Shown in pieces: positions 56,960 through 64,000 of a stretch of 64,000 nucleotides of DNA. Source of the DNA: Rhodobiaceae bacterium (GTDB taxonomy: Bacteria > Pseudomonadota > Alphaproteobacteria > Parvibaculales > Parvibaculaceae). The number at the start of each line of letters is the position of its first letter. Position 1 is the stretch's first letter. The notes under the pieces were generated by a model, which worked only from the letters and a program-made list of their open reading frames with translations, had not been told where the DNA came from and ran no database searches. The stretch is from NCBI GenBank assembly GCA_003330885.1, contig CP030277.1, positions 2,530,001 to 2,594,000 on the forward strand. Direction: 5' to 3'. Position numbers and translations under genes: made by a program.

Positions 56960-57679
56960 ATGACAAACCCTGTGACCTACACACTTGAAGATGGAGTTGC
57001 CCACATCGCGATGGACGATGGAAAAGTGAACGCCATGTCCCCCACCCTGCTTCAGGCGATACACGACGCTTTTGACCAGGCGGAGAAAGACAAGGCCGTC
57101 GTCCTTTTGTCCGGAAATGCTCGTATCTTTTCCGCCGGTTTCGACATGGGTGTCTTCGCGACGGGAACCGCCGAAGACATTCACAACATGATGAAGCTGG
57201 GCGCAGACCTCACAGTGAAACTGCTTTCTTTTCCCTTTCCCGTGGTTGCCGCCTGCACCGGCAGTGCCTACCCCATGGGAGCCTTTCTGTTGCTCTCATC
57301 AGATCTGCGGATCGGCGCGGACAGCGGCATAAAGATCGGCCTGAACGAAGTCCGCATCAACATGACACTGCCCTACTTCGCGACCGAGCTTGCCCGTTAC
57401 CGTCTGGCACCGGCCTATTTCAACCGCACGGCGACAACAGGAGAGCTCTATGACCCGGAAGATGCACAACGCGCCGGCTTTTTGGACAGGGTCGTCGCCC
57501 CGGACGCGCTCATGAAAGCAGCAAAAGACGCAGCTGTTGAGTTGAAAGAAAAGGTTGGTATGGGCCATCACGCAGCCACGAAACTGCGTGTCCGCGCGCC
57601 CGCAATCGAAGCGGTGAAATCAGCGGCAGCAGGCGAACTGAGCTTGGAAAGCGCCCAACGCGTCGTCGACGCGCGCTGA
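56960..57679 (+). CDS. Crotonase/enoyl-CoA hydratase family protein
   Basis: A 239-residue crotonase-fold protein, on the short side. YTLEDGVAHIAMDDGKVNAM, the first oxyanion segment NARIFSAGFDMGVFA and the second CTGSAYPMGAFLLLSSDLRI are visible. The catalytic-glutamate region reads KIGLNEVRINMTLPYF, so activity is possible but the type is unclear. ATG at 56960 has AGGAG at good spacing; the frame is open from 56873. A TetR gene follows in the same direction. Confidence 0.85.
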   Translation: MTNPVTYTLEDGVAHIAMDDGKVNAMSPTLLQAIHDAFDQAEKDKAVVLLSGNARIFSAGFDMGVFATGTAEDIHNMMKLGADLTVKLLSFPFPVVAACTGSAYPMGAFLLLSSDLRIGADSGIKIGLNEVRINMTLPYFATELARYRLAPAYFNRTATTGELYDPEDAQRAGFLDRVVAPDALMKAAKDAAVELKEKVGMGHHAATKLRVRAPAIEAVKSAAAGELSLESAQRVVDAR

Positions 57680-57767
57680 TCGGTGAAAGAAAACACCATG
57701 ACCGCCGGTCTCCGCCTACGCCCCCCAGGACCTAGCGGGTAAAGGGTGACAGCGTTATGGTGCACCC

Positions 57768-58325
57768 ATGAGCGAAAACGCCCGCACAACCTATCGCCAC
57801 GGCAATGTCCGAGAGGACGCACTTGCCGCGGCGCACGCCCTGATCGCAGAATCAGGCTATGAAAAACTGAGCATCCGGCGTGTCGCCGATCAGGTCGGGA
57901 TCGCCCACAGGTCCCTCTACAATCATTTTGAAGATCGCGATGCCCTGCTTGATGCCGTTGCAACGGAAGGGTATGAAGCGCTTGCAAAAGCGCTAGCAAC
58001 AGCTGAAACAGTGAACAGCTTTGTCGGCGCCTACACGCAATTTGCGTTCAAAAACCCCCACCTCTATGCGCTCATGACCAGCCGCCCTCATGCCACCATG
58101 AAGGAAAAGCCTGAGCTGCAAAAAGCAGCGCACCTCGCCATCACTGAAGCGATCCGCCTCTTCAGCGATCAGGCCGCACCGACCAATGAGAAGCAGCGAT
58201 CTGTCTTCAAAATTTACATGATACTTCACGGCGGTTTGTCACTTTACCAGTCAGGCATTCTGGACATGCCCTCTGACAAAGCTTTTGTGAAAGAACTCAT
58301 CGCCATGGTCGAAGAGGCCTCTTAG
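57768..58325 (+). CDS. TetR family transcriptional regulator
   Basis: A 185-residue TetR/AcrR-type regulator. DNA-binding part: ALIAESGYEKLSIRRVADQV, then HRSLYNHFEDRDALLDAVA. The C-terminal part resembles the WHG-type TetR domain (AYTQFAFKNPHLYALMTSRP). Targets may be the crotonase or the following esterase gene; no operator could be seen with confidence. Confidence 0.85.
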   Translation: MSENARTTYRHGNVREDALAAAHALIAESGYEKLSIRRVADQVGIAHRSLYNHFEDRDALLDAVATEGYEALAKALATAETVNSFVGAYTQFAFKNPHLYALMTSRPHATMKEKPELQKAAHLAITEAIRLFSDQAAPTNEKQRSVFKIYMILHGGLSLYQSGILDMPSDKAFVKELIAMVEEAS

Positions 58326-58415
58326 GTTTTGGAGACTTGGAGTTCGCAAGTCTTCTGACAAATCTTGTTGTGCCTTTCTGCTAAGCTGATCAAGCCTGAT
58401 AAACGGAGAAACCCC

Positions 58416-59450
58416 ATGCAGCGCTTCACGTCGTCCACCGCCCTCATGTCCACTGCAGGCCTTCTTGCAGTCGCGGCAGCGGCAAGCCTTTACTGGCTTA
58501 CCGGTTCGGGACCCGCGCTTGCAGAACCAGCCTCCATCACAATCAGTGCGAGCCCCATCGCCTGGGACCCGGAAAATCCACGAGACACACAGGCAGGAAG
58601 CCTCACCTATATTGGCGGCTTGGAACTCACCTCCGACCATGCAGACTTTGGCGGGCTCTCCGGCTTGATCGTCGGCAAAACCGGCGACGCGCTCATTGCC
58701 GTCACGGACCAAGGCAACTGGTTCACGGCCAATATTCTCACAGAAGGAGATCGTCCAACGGGCCTTGCAGACGCGCTGTTGGCACCAATCCTCGACGCAA
58801 ATGGCGAACAGCTCTCGGGGAAACGCAACACCGATGCTGAAGGCCTCACTGTTGCCTTTGGCGCCGATCCGAGAAATAGCCCAACACTGGTTGGCTTTGA
58901 ACGCAATCACCGCCTCCAGAGCCATGACCTGACAAGTCTTGGGTTTGAGGCTTCCGCAACGCCTATTGAGGACTTCGGGGTCTTTGACAATCTGGAAAAC
59001 AATGGTGGGCTGGAGGCAATTGCCTATCTACCAGACGGATCCCTCCTCGCCATTTCAGAAAAGACCTTCGACGAAGACGGCCACATTATCGGCGCACGAC
59101 TCACCACAGAAGGCGCGACGCCCGTCCGGCTGAAACAGCACCTGCCCTACGCTCTCACGGACATTGACGTCCTGCCAAATGGGGACCTCATCACCCTGGA
59201 GCGCCACTACAGCGCGCTTGCTGGTGTCTCCATGATGATGCGTCGCATTCCAGCCGTGGCGCTTGAGGGTGATAAACCCCTTGATGGCGAGGTTCTGGTC
59301 GAAGCAAACCACACCCGCTCAATCGACAATATGGAAGGTCTGTCTATTCGCCAGGACAGCGAGGGACGCACACTGCTCTATCTGGTCTCAGATGATAACT
59401 TCAATGCAGTCCAGCGCACCCTACTGCTGGTCTTCGCGCTGGGCGACTAG
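58416..59450 (+). CDS. Exported esterase-like/phytase-fold protein
   Basis: A 344-residue secreted protein. A signal peptide (hydrophobic stretch to about residue 35, cleavage near PALAEPAS) precedes the esterase-like activity of phytase domain: IGGLELTSDHADFGGLSGLI, DALIAVTDQGNWF, GLEAIAYLPDGSLLAISEK and RSIDNMEGLSIRQDSEGR. Family members are periplasmic beta-propellers with reported esterase activity. ATG at 58416 has GGAG upstream. It ends 2 bases before the converging transporter gene. Confidence 0.85.
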   Translation: MQRFTSSTALMSTAGLLAVAAAASLYWLTGSGPALAEPASITISASPIAWDPENPRDTQAGSLTYIGGLELTSDHADFGGLSGLIVGKTGDALIAVTDQGNWFTANILTEGDRPTGLADALLAPILDANGEQLSGKRNTDAEGLTVAFGADPRNSPTLVGFERNHRLQSHDLTSLGFEASATPIEDFGVFDNLENNGGLEAIAYLPDGSLLAISEKTFDEDGHIIGARLTTEGATPVRLKQHLPYALTDIDVLPNGDLITLERHYSALAGVSMMMRRIPAVALEGDKPLDGEVLVEANHTRSIDNMEGLSIRQDSEGRTLLYLVSDDNFNAVQRTLLLVFALGD

Positions 59451-59452
59451 GC

Positions 59453-60085
59453 TCACGCGCCGCCAAAGCCAGGCAGGGGTCGAATGAAGCTTCTGAGCGC
59501 CCAATAAATAAAGACGTTCAAGAAGGCCGCGCCCGCATAGATACCCGCCATAACAGCGAGACGGTTTGCCCAAGGCTCTTCTGCCCCATAAGCCATTTGC
59601 CCGTAGAAGAAACCTGCAAAGATTAGCCCGCCAAAGAGTGCGCCGTAAAAGGGCGCGCGCCACCAGGGAATACCGCGCACCTGATCAAAGACATAAATTG
59701 AGACGAGCTGGCCCGCAAAAAGCGCCCCAAAAAATGTTGCCATGATCCCAACAGAAGCGACCTGGCCTTCAACCGTTCCCAAACCATAGGTTGTGATGGC
59801 CCAGATGAGAGTGCCTGCCACCAGAGCCCAGGTAACGATCACCGAAGCGATACTTGTCCCCGGCCCGTATTTACGATTCACCAGGTTAAGAACAAGGAAG
59901 ATGAGGGGCAGCGCCACGTGCCCATAAGTGAGCCAGTAGCCTGGATTAAGAAACCATTGGTCGGGCGGAAACACATCAAACTGGGTGACGAAGCGGGTCG
60001 AGCCAAGATAGGCGAGCGCGAACACACCAAACAAAGCCGCAACCGGCAAAACCATTCTTCCAAGCGCGTTGAAAAAAGCACGCAT
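59453..60085 (-). CDS. VUT-family-like membrane protein (queuosine precursor transporter type)
   Basis: A 210-residue integral membrane protein with six or seven predicted helices. The stretch GQLVSIYVFDQVRGIPWWRA followed by FYGALFGGLIFAGFF resembles the VUT/YhhQ-type vitamin and queuosine-precursor transporters. The assignment is by pattern only and could be wrong; no preQ1-type riboswitch was seen upstream. ATG at 60085 is chosen, with GTG at 60088 as alternative. Alone on the minus strand. Confidence 0.5.
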   Translation of the reverse strand: MRAFFNALGRMVLPVAALFGVFALAYLGSTRFVTQFDVFPPDQWFLNPGYWLTYGHVALPLIFLVLNLVNRKYGPGTSIASVIVTWALVAGTLIWAITTYGLGTVEGQVASVGIMATFFGALFAGQLVSIYVFDQVRGIPWWRAPFYGALFGGLIFAGFFYGQMAYGAEEPWANRLAVMAGIYAGAAFLNVFIYWALRSFIRPLPGFGGA

Positions 60086-60285
60086 CACTCATAACCCCGC
60101 CGAATGAGTGCCAACGCATTTCAGAGAAAACAAGCTCTACGAGCCCACCCCAAAACGCCCAAACGATACTGGGAAGAATGTTAGCGGAGCCAGAGGCCAT
60201 CGCCTAGCGGAAGCAACACACCTTCAGAAAACATCGTAAACATGCCGGTGAAGACCAACCAATATGCCTATGTAGCAGGCACAAA

Positions 60286-60345
60286 AGCGTTTTCAGGAAA
60301 AGTGCGTACGGTTTTCCGCCAGAAAGCTTAGACGGAAACGCGACA
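60286..60345. repeat. Nested inverted repeat, copy 2
   Basis: AGCGTTTTCAGGAAAAGTG is followed by CGGTTTTCCG and a right arm GACGGAAACGCGAC. The core matches copy 1 at 17029-17077, with about 13 extra bases near the right arm. Outer stem GCGTTTTC/GGAAACGC and inner stem GGAAAA/TTTTCC can form. Confidence 0.7.
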
Positions 60346-60358
60346 AGACTGAGCCCAC

Positions 60359-60388
60359 AAAAAAGGGCCTCTCGGTATGAGAAGCCCA
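60359..60388 (-). terminator. Rho-independent terminator of rpmB
   Basis: Minus strand: GGGCTTCTC, 5-base loop, GAGAGGCCC (one G-T wobble), then six T. It lies about 25 bases after the rpmB stop codon. Confidence 0.9.
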
Positions 60389-60414
60389 TTCTTTTTCACA
60401 CTGATCGCCTGCGA

Positions 60415-60708
60415 TTAGCTGGCAGCAGCAGCCTCAGCTTTGGCGATCTCGCGCTTAATGCGCTGCGCCTTTGTAGACAATTCTGATTCCCGCGCTTTGC
60501 GCAGAAATCCGTCGAGGCCACCGCGGTGCTCAACAGAGCGAAGCGCATGCGCGCTGATCCGCAGCTTGTACTGACGACCGAGCTTGTCGCTCATCAAGGT
60601 CACGTTGCAGAGGTTTGGCAGGAACCGACGACGCGTCTTATTGTTCGCGTGGCTCACATTATTGCCTGTCATGACTGCTTTTCCAGTCAGCTCGCAGCGG
60701 CGTGCCAT
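60415..60708 (-). CDS. rpmB: 50S ribosomal protein L28
   Basis: A 97-residue ribosomal protein. [20 protein letters not shown] is the standard start, with [12 protein letters not shown] and [16 protein letters not shown] following. The alanine-rich C-terminal tail is usual in alphaproteobacteria. Monocistronic with its own terminator. Confidence 0.97.
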   Translation of the reverse strand: MARRCELTGKAVMTGNNVSHANNKTRRRFLPNLCNVTLMSDKLGRQYKLRISAHALRSVEHRGGLDGFLRKARESELSTKAQRIKREIAKAEAAAAS

Positions 60709-60916
60709 AGCTTCTTCCCATCTTGAACGCCTTTCGCTGCCAGCTCCCGACCATCTCGGGTCAGCGCAAAAGGATTTTGTAAACTCTCGTAGAGAAAGGC
60801 GCGGGATCTTTCACCTGCGCCTCTCGTGAGCGGGGAGGTATAGAGCTGGCGAGGCTTCTCGTCAAGCCTCCAGACCTGTCAAAGTGGCGACGATTTTGCC
60901 CTTTAATCCCAGTGAC

Positions 60917-61948
60917 TTAAGCTTGCTTCTCCGGGAACAAAATCGCCAATAGCCGGTTTGCGGCAGCCGTAGGGGTAATGCCGCCAGAGGCGACCTCACT
61001 TTCAAGCTCCCCGACTAGACGACTCGCCTCTGCATGGGTGTGAAGCTGAGAGAGCAGTCCTTCCCGCAGCTCCGTCCACATCCAGGTCTTTGCCTGTTCT
61101 GCACGGCGCCCCTGAAGCTCCCCAGTTTCGTCCATTTTTGCGCGAAATTCCTGAATGGACGCCCAAATTTCTTCAAGCCCCTCACTCTTCAACGCTGAAG
61201 CAAGAGCGACCGCGGGGGTCCAGTTGGGGCTCTTGGGCCGCATGAGATGAAGCGCCGCTCCATATTCAGCCGCCGCCCGACGGGCGGCAGGCTTCAGATC
61301 CCCATCCGCCTTATTAACCACCACCAGGTCCGCAAGCTCCATGATGCCGCGTTTAATCCCCTGCAATTCATCGCCACCGCCCGGAGACAGCAACAGCAGG
61401 AACATGTCGACCATATCCGCCACGGCAGTCTCTGACTGACCCACCCCGACGGTCTCGATGATGACGACGTCATAGCCCGCAGCTTCTGTAAGCAGCATAG
61501 CCTCCCGGGTCCGACGTGCCACACCCCCAAGGGTGCCGCCCGAAGGAGACGGACGAATGAAAGCGGATGGGTCCCGGGCCAGGAATTCCATCCGGGTCTT
61601 ATCGCCGAGGATAGAACCGCCAGTGCGTGCCGACGAAGGGTCGACAGCGAGCACCGCCACTTTGAGCCCCAGATCAATGAGGTACCGCCCAAACGCCTCC
61701 GTGAAGGTGGATTTTCCCACCCCTGGCGCCCCAGAAAGGCCGATCCGTACAGCGCGGCCGCTGAGATCCAACACTTGAGCGAGCAGTTCCTGCGCGGCTT
61801 CCTGATGGTCAGCGCGGCTTGATTCCACAAGCGTGATGCCCCGCGCGAGTGCCGCTCGTTCGCCAGCCCGAATGCCCGCCGCAAGAACGGTCGGGTCTGT
61901 TCGCTCAGCCCGCGCGGATTTTCCTGATTTTGACCCCAAAACTGCCAT
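60917..61948 (-). CDS. meaB: MeaB-type G3E GTPase (methylmalonyl-CoA mutase chaperone)
   Basis: A 343-residue GTPase that protects and loads cobalamin-dependent methylmalonyl-CoA mutase. P-loop GAPGVGKSTFTEAFGRYL, then VDPSSARTGGSILGDKTRM, the switch ETVGVGQSETAVADMVD and the guanine motif VVNKADGD. No mutase gene is adjacent. The cobST genes in this window point to cobalamin synthesis, which the mutase needs. The older ArgK name applies to the same family. Confidence 0.93.
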   Translation of the reverse strand: MAVLGSKSGKSARAERTDPTVLAAGIRAGERAALARGITLVESSRADHQEAAQELLAQVLDLSGRAVRIGLSGAPGVGKSTFTEAFGRYLIDLGLKVAVLAVDPSSARTGGSILGDKTRMEFLARDPSAFIRPSPSGGTLGGVARRTREAMLLTEAAGYDVVIIETVGVGQSETAVADMVDMFLLLLSPGGGDELQGIKRGIMELADLVVVNKADGDLKPAARRAAAEYGAALHLMRPKSPNWTPAVALASALKSEGLEEIWASIQEFRAKMDETGELQGRRAEQAKTWMWTELREGLLSQLHTHAEASRLVGELESEVASGGITPTAAANRLLAILFPEKQA

Positions 61949-62066
61949 CCCGTTTGCATACCGGAGCGGGCGAGCCCAATCTAGCTTTTTGGCCAGCTTT
62001 TCGCGCTAAACACCCCAATTCGGGCAGACAAGCGTTCAGGCAGGGTTCATTTGGGGGGAGCAAAAT

Positions 62067-62921
62067 ATGCCCATGAAACAGAAAAGCCCCCAATCCAACG
62101 CCTCGCGCCTCACTGCTGTCCTCATCGGCGCCTCCTGCCTGTTTGCCGGACCGCTCACACAGACAGCCATGGCGGATACACTCCCAACCAATCTGAAGGT
62201 GGACTATTCCATCGCGCTTGGCGGCTTCAATCTGGGCACGGCAGATATAGAAGCCAACCTGGGCGACGGAAACTACGAGCTCGATGCCACGGTCAGGACC
62301 GAAGGAATCGCAGACCAGTTTTTCGAGACCACCTTCGTGTTAGAAAGCAAAGGGTCCTTTTTAGGCAACCGCGTAAAGCCCGCACGTTTTGTGTCCACCT
62401 ATCAAGATGCAGATTCGTCGCGACGCGTCGAGCTCACCTATCCAAGCCGCGGGGCACCTGTGATGGCCGCTGAGCCCGCCTATGGGGATGGCTTTGGCCC
62501 TCATGTGCAGCTGAACGACATCCTGATGACCCAGGACCCCATAAGCGCACTGCTCCTGCCAATAAGTAGCGCCACGGCGTCACCCTGCGACCGTTCGCTG
62601 CCCCTTTTTGACGGTCGCCGCCGCTATGACCTGCAACTGCGCGAAGATGGCATGACCGAAATAAACGGCGGCGAAAATGCCTATAACGGCCCCGCCATGC
62701 GGTGCACCGTTGGCATGCTGCCGGTCGCAGGCTATGAGCGTAAAACCCTCATTAAACTGCTTGCGCGCGAGGATTCGATCCGGGTTTGGCTCGCACCGCT
62801 ACAGGGAAGCGATGTCTGGATACCCGTCAGAATGACCCTTCGCACCCCATTTGGCGGGGCCGTCATGCGGGCCACACGATTTGAAGTGGCGTCTACCGAG
62901 GATGTGGCATCAGCGAATTAA
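62067..62921 (+). CDS. DUF3108 exported protein (copy 1)
   Basis: A 284-residue exported protein. A signal peptide (cleavage near AMADTLPT) is followed by DYSIALGGFNLGTADIEANL, DATVRTEGIADQFFETTF and PLFDGRRRYDLQLREDG, the pattern of DUF3108 proteins. Predicted beta-rich periplasmic protein of unknown role. GGGGGGAG precedes the ATG. A paralogue follows 112 bases later. Confidence 0.82.
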   Translation: MPMKQKSPQSNASRLTAVLIGASCLFAGPLTQTAMADTLPTNLKVDYSIALGGFNLGTADIEANLGDGNYELDATVRTEGIADQFFETTFVLESKGSFLGNRVKPARFVSTYQDADSSRRVELTYPSRGAPVMAAEPAYGDGFGPHVQLNDILMTQDPISALLLPISSATASPCDRSLPLFDGRRRYDLQLREDGMTEINGGENAYNGPAMRCTVGMLPVAGYERKTLIKLLAREDSIRVWLAPLQGSDVWIPVRMTLRTPFGGAVMRATRFEVASTEDVASAN

Positions 62922-63033
62922 AAGCCTGAAGACCTAAACAAACGAAAGAAAATGTGATCGGGTCGGCTCTTGCCCGCGTATTCTGAAAGGGAGATGATGC
63001 TTTCATCGTCCGGCTCGGAGATACGAGGACCGC

Positions 63034-63930
63034 ATGACTTCAGTCACAAGACCATCACTTCGAACCCTTTTGGTAGCGGGTTTAATGCTTTCTGGTGTGC
63101 CGCTTTTCGCGAACGCGGTCAGCGCAGAAGAAAATGCGCCGACTGTTAATGAAACCAGTGGAAGCGCCCAAGAGGTTGACCTGACGTTCGAGATTTATGG
63201 CGGCGGATTGCACATTGTCTCCTTTGGAACACAAGCAACACTCACGCCTGAACGCTATGAAATAGCAGCTCAATTTCAAACCGAAGGTGTCGCTGATACA
63301 CTCTTCCACGGACGGGGCTCAAGCACGGCGAGTGGGCTGCTCACACCAGCGGGACCTCGGCTTCTCAACTATTCACAGGAATATGACGGACGGTTTGGTG
63401 AGCGCTCAATCACCATGGCTTTGGATGAAAGCGGTCGATATAACGTCGCCGCACAGCCGGTGGATGGAATTCACAAAGAAGGGTTCTCTGCGTCCAGAGT
63501 GCGAGGAAAAGTTGACCCTCTAACTGCCTCCATATTCACAGCAATCAATTCCTCAGCAGCGCCCTGCTCCCAAACGATCCCTGTCTTTGACGGCCGCAGG
63601 ATCTTCAATCTGAAATTCAAGGAATTGGATCAAACAGAGCTGCAGCCTATTGGCGCTGGCGCCTATGCCGGACCAGCCTGGAGATGCAGCGTCCTTTATG
63701 ATCCCGTTGCCGGGTTCACCCGCGAGTTTCTCGTTGAGCGGGCCAAAAACCCGCTGCCACCGTTCACAGTATGGCTCGCCCGATTTGACGAGCAAATGGG
63801 ACCGAGCGGCAACCAGCCACTGGTTCTACCGGTCCGCATGATGTTTGAAACAAGCATCGTCAACGCCATCGCGCATCTCACGACAGCTGAGGTCGACGGC
63901 AAAGCCCTCATTCAGCCTGCAATCAACTGA
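63034..63930 (+). CDS. DUF3108 exported protein (copy 2)
   Basis: A 298-residue paralogue of the preceding gene with the same domain: FEIYGGGLHIVSFGTQATL, AQFQTEGVADTLFHGRG, PVFDGRRIFNLKFKELD and a conserved Cys in WRCSVLYDPVAGF. Signal peptide cleavage near NAVSAEENA. GAGGA precedes the ATG. Shared anchors (TEGxAD, FDGRR, C in the last third) show common ancestry; the sequences are well diverged. Confidence 0.82.
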   Translation: MTSVTRPSLRTLLVAGLMLSGVPLFANAVSAEENAPTVNETSGSAQEVDLTFEIYGGGLHIVSFGTQATLTPERYEIAAQFQTEGVADTLFHGRGSSTASGLLTPAGPRLLNYSQEYDGRFGERSITMALDESGRYNVAAQPVDGIHKEGFSASRVRGKVDPLTASIFTAINSSAAPCSQTIPVFDGRRIFNLKFKELDQTELQPIGAGAYAGPAWRCSVLYDPVAGFTREFLVERAKNPLPPFTVWLARFDEQMGPSGNQPLVLPVRMMFETSIVNAIAHLTTAEVDGKALIQPAIN

Positions 63931-63951
63931 CCGCGCCTATCTCTTATTTGC

Positions 63952-63996
63952 CGCATTTTCGAACCACAAAAGTCTGCAACTTTTGCTGAAAAGGCG
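63952..63996. repeat. Nested inverted repeat, third example at the right edge
   Basis: Outer arms CGCATTTTC / GAAAAGGCG and inner arms CAAAAGT / ACTTTTG around a 5-base loop. Same two-stem architecture as the repeats at 17029 and 60286, but a different inner sequence, so it may be a second subfamily. It lies 22 bases after the last gene. Confidence 0.6.
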
Positions 63997-64000
63997 TTAG

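Larger units (their letters stand above)
60086..60414. other. Intergenic region between rpmB and the VUT-like gene
   Basis: About 330 bases holding a nested inverted repeat (60286-60345) and the rpmB terminator (60359-60388), both listed separately. Nothing else was recognised. Confidence 0.5.

Noticed and set aside
60086-60200. preQ1-type riboswitch upstream of the VUT-like gene
   Set aside because: No C-rich/A-rich pseudoknot pattern was visible; it would have supported a queuosine transporter assignment.

Overview
The window is a chromosome segment of an alphaproteobacterium, most likely from the Hyphomicrobiales/Parvibaculales side of the class. This rests on gene content and order: clpB - DUF4167 - prmC - prfA - ispG - rodZ-like - ptsP - lysC; mutT - GNAT - argJ - parvulin - secA; accA - xerD - aroK - aroB - CNNM protein - bolA - DnaJ-like - cobS - cobT; and rpmB - DUF3108. 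Each of these orders is familiar in that class. Coding density is high, many neighbours overlap by 1-4 bases, and no tRNA, rRNA body, CRISPR array, prophage or insertion sequence was seen. The genus assignment is inference.

Layout. 1-590: a strong rRNA-type promoter pointing out of the left edge. 603-9615: accessory genes (M23 peptidase, AraC-GyrI regulator, two paralogous membrane proteins, crotonase, PPK2, a MerR-controlled metal-type operon, an alpha/beta hydrolase). 9798-22256: a long minus-strand housekeeping block (clpB to lysC). 22472-27041: plus-strand ubiG, then a TetR gene leading into an exported redox cluster of cytochrome c lipoprotein, Tat-type FAD lactone oxidase and Tat-type PLP enzyme. 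27044-34016: mostly minus-strand small housekeeping genes, an orphan Flp pilin gene and argJ. 34347-39088: secA and an OafA-like acyltransferase. 39114-44692: a detoxification-like island with tandem epoxide hydrolases facing an MFS-GST-reductase operon. 44846-57679: accA, xerD, a large periplasmic protein with a 47-residue membrane partner, aroKB, a CNNM protein, bolA, a DnaJ-like gene, cobST and a crotonase. 57768-64000: TetR, phytase-like esterase, VUT-type transporter, rpmB, meaB and two DUF3108 proteins.

The most interesting regions are two small regulated systems. The first (6807-8747) is a MerR-type regulator facing an operon with a cysteine-rich protein, a MerF-like membrane protein that has lost most of its cysteines, and YnfA. 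A textbook MerR operator (19-base spacer with a centred dyad) lies between them. The second (23233-27041) combines a TetR regulator, a perfect 24-base palindrome at its 3' end, a lipoprotein cytochrome c and two cofactor enzymes that both carry Tat-like signals. That looks like a periplasmic oxidation pathway whose substrate I cannot name. Also notable are a short membrane-protein gene (47 residues) before the 705-residue protein, a lysine-rich extension on ArgJ, three nested inverted repeats of one architecture, a bipartite REP-like element and a long hairpin upstream of clpB.

Start codons were often moved inward from the longest possible frame, using ribosome-binding sites and known family N-termini. 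All functions are read from sequence by eye, without database searches.
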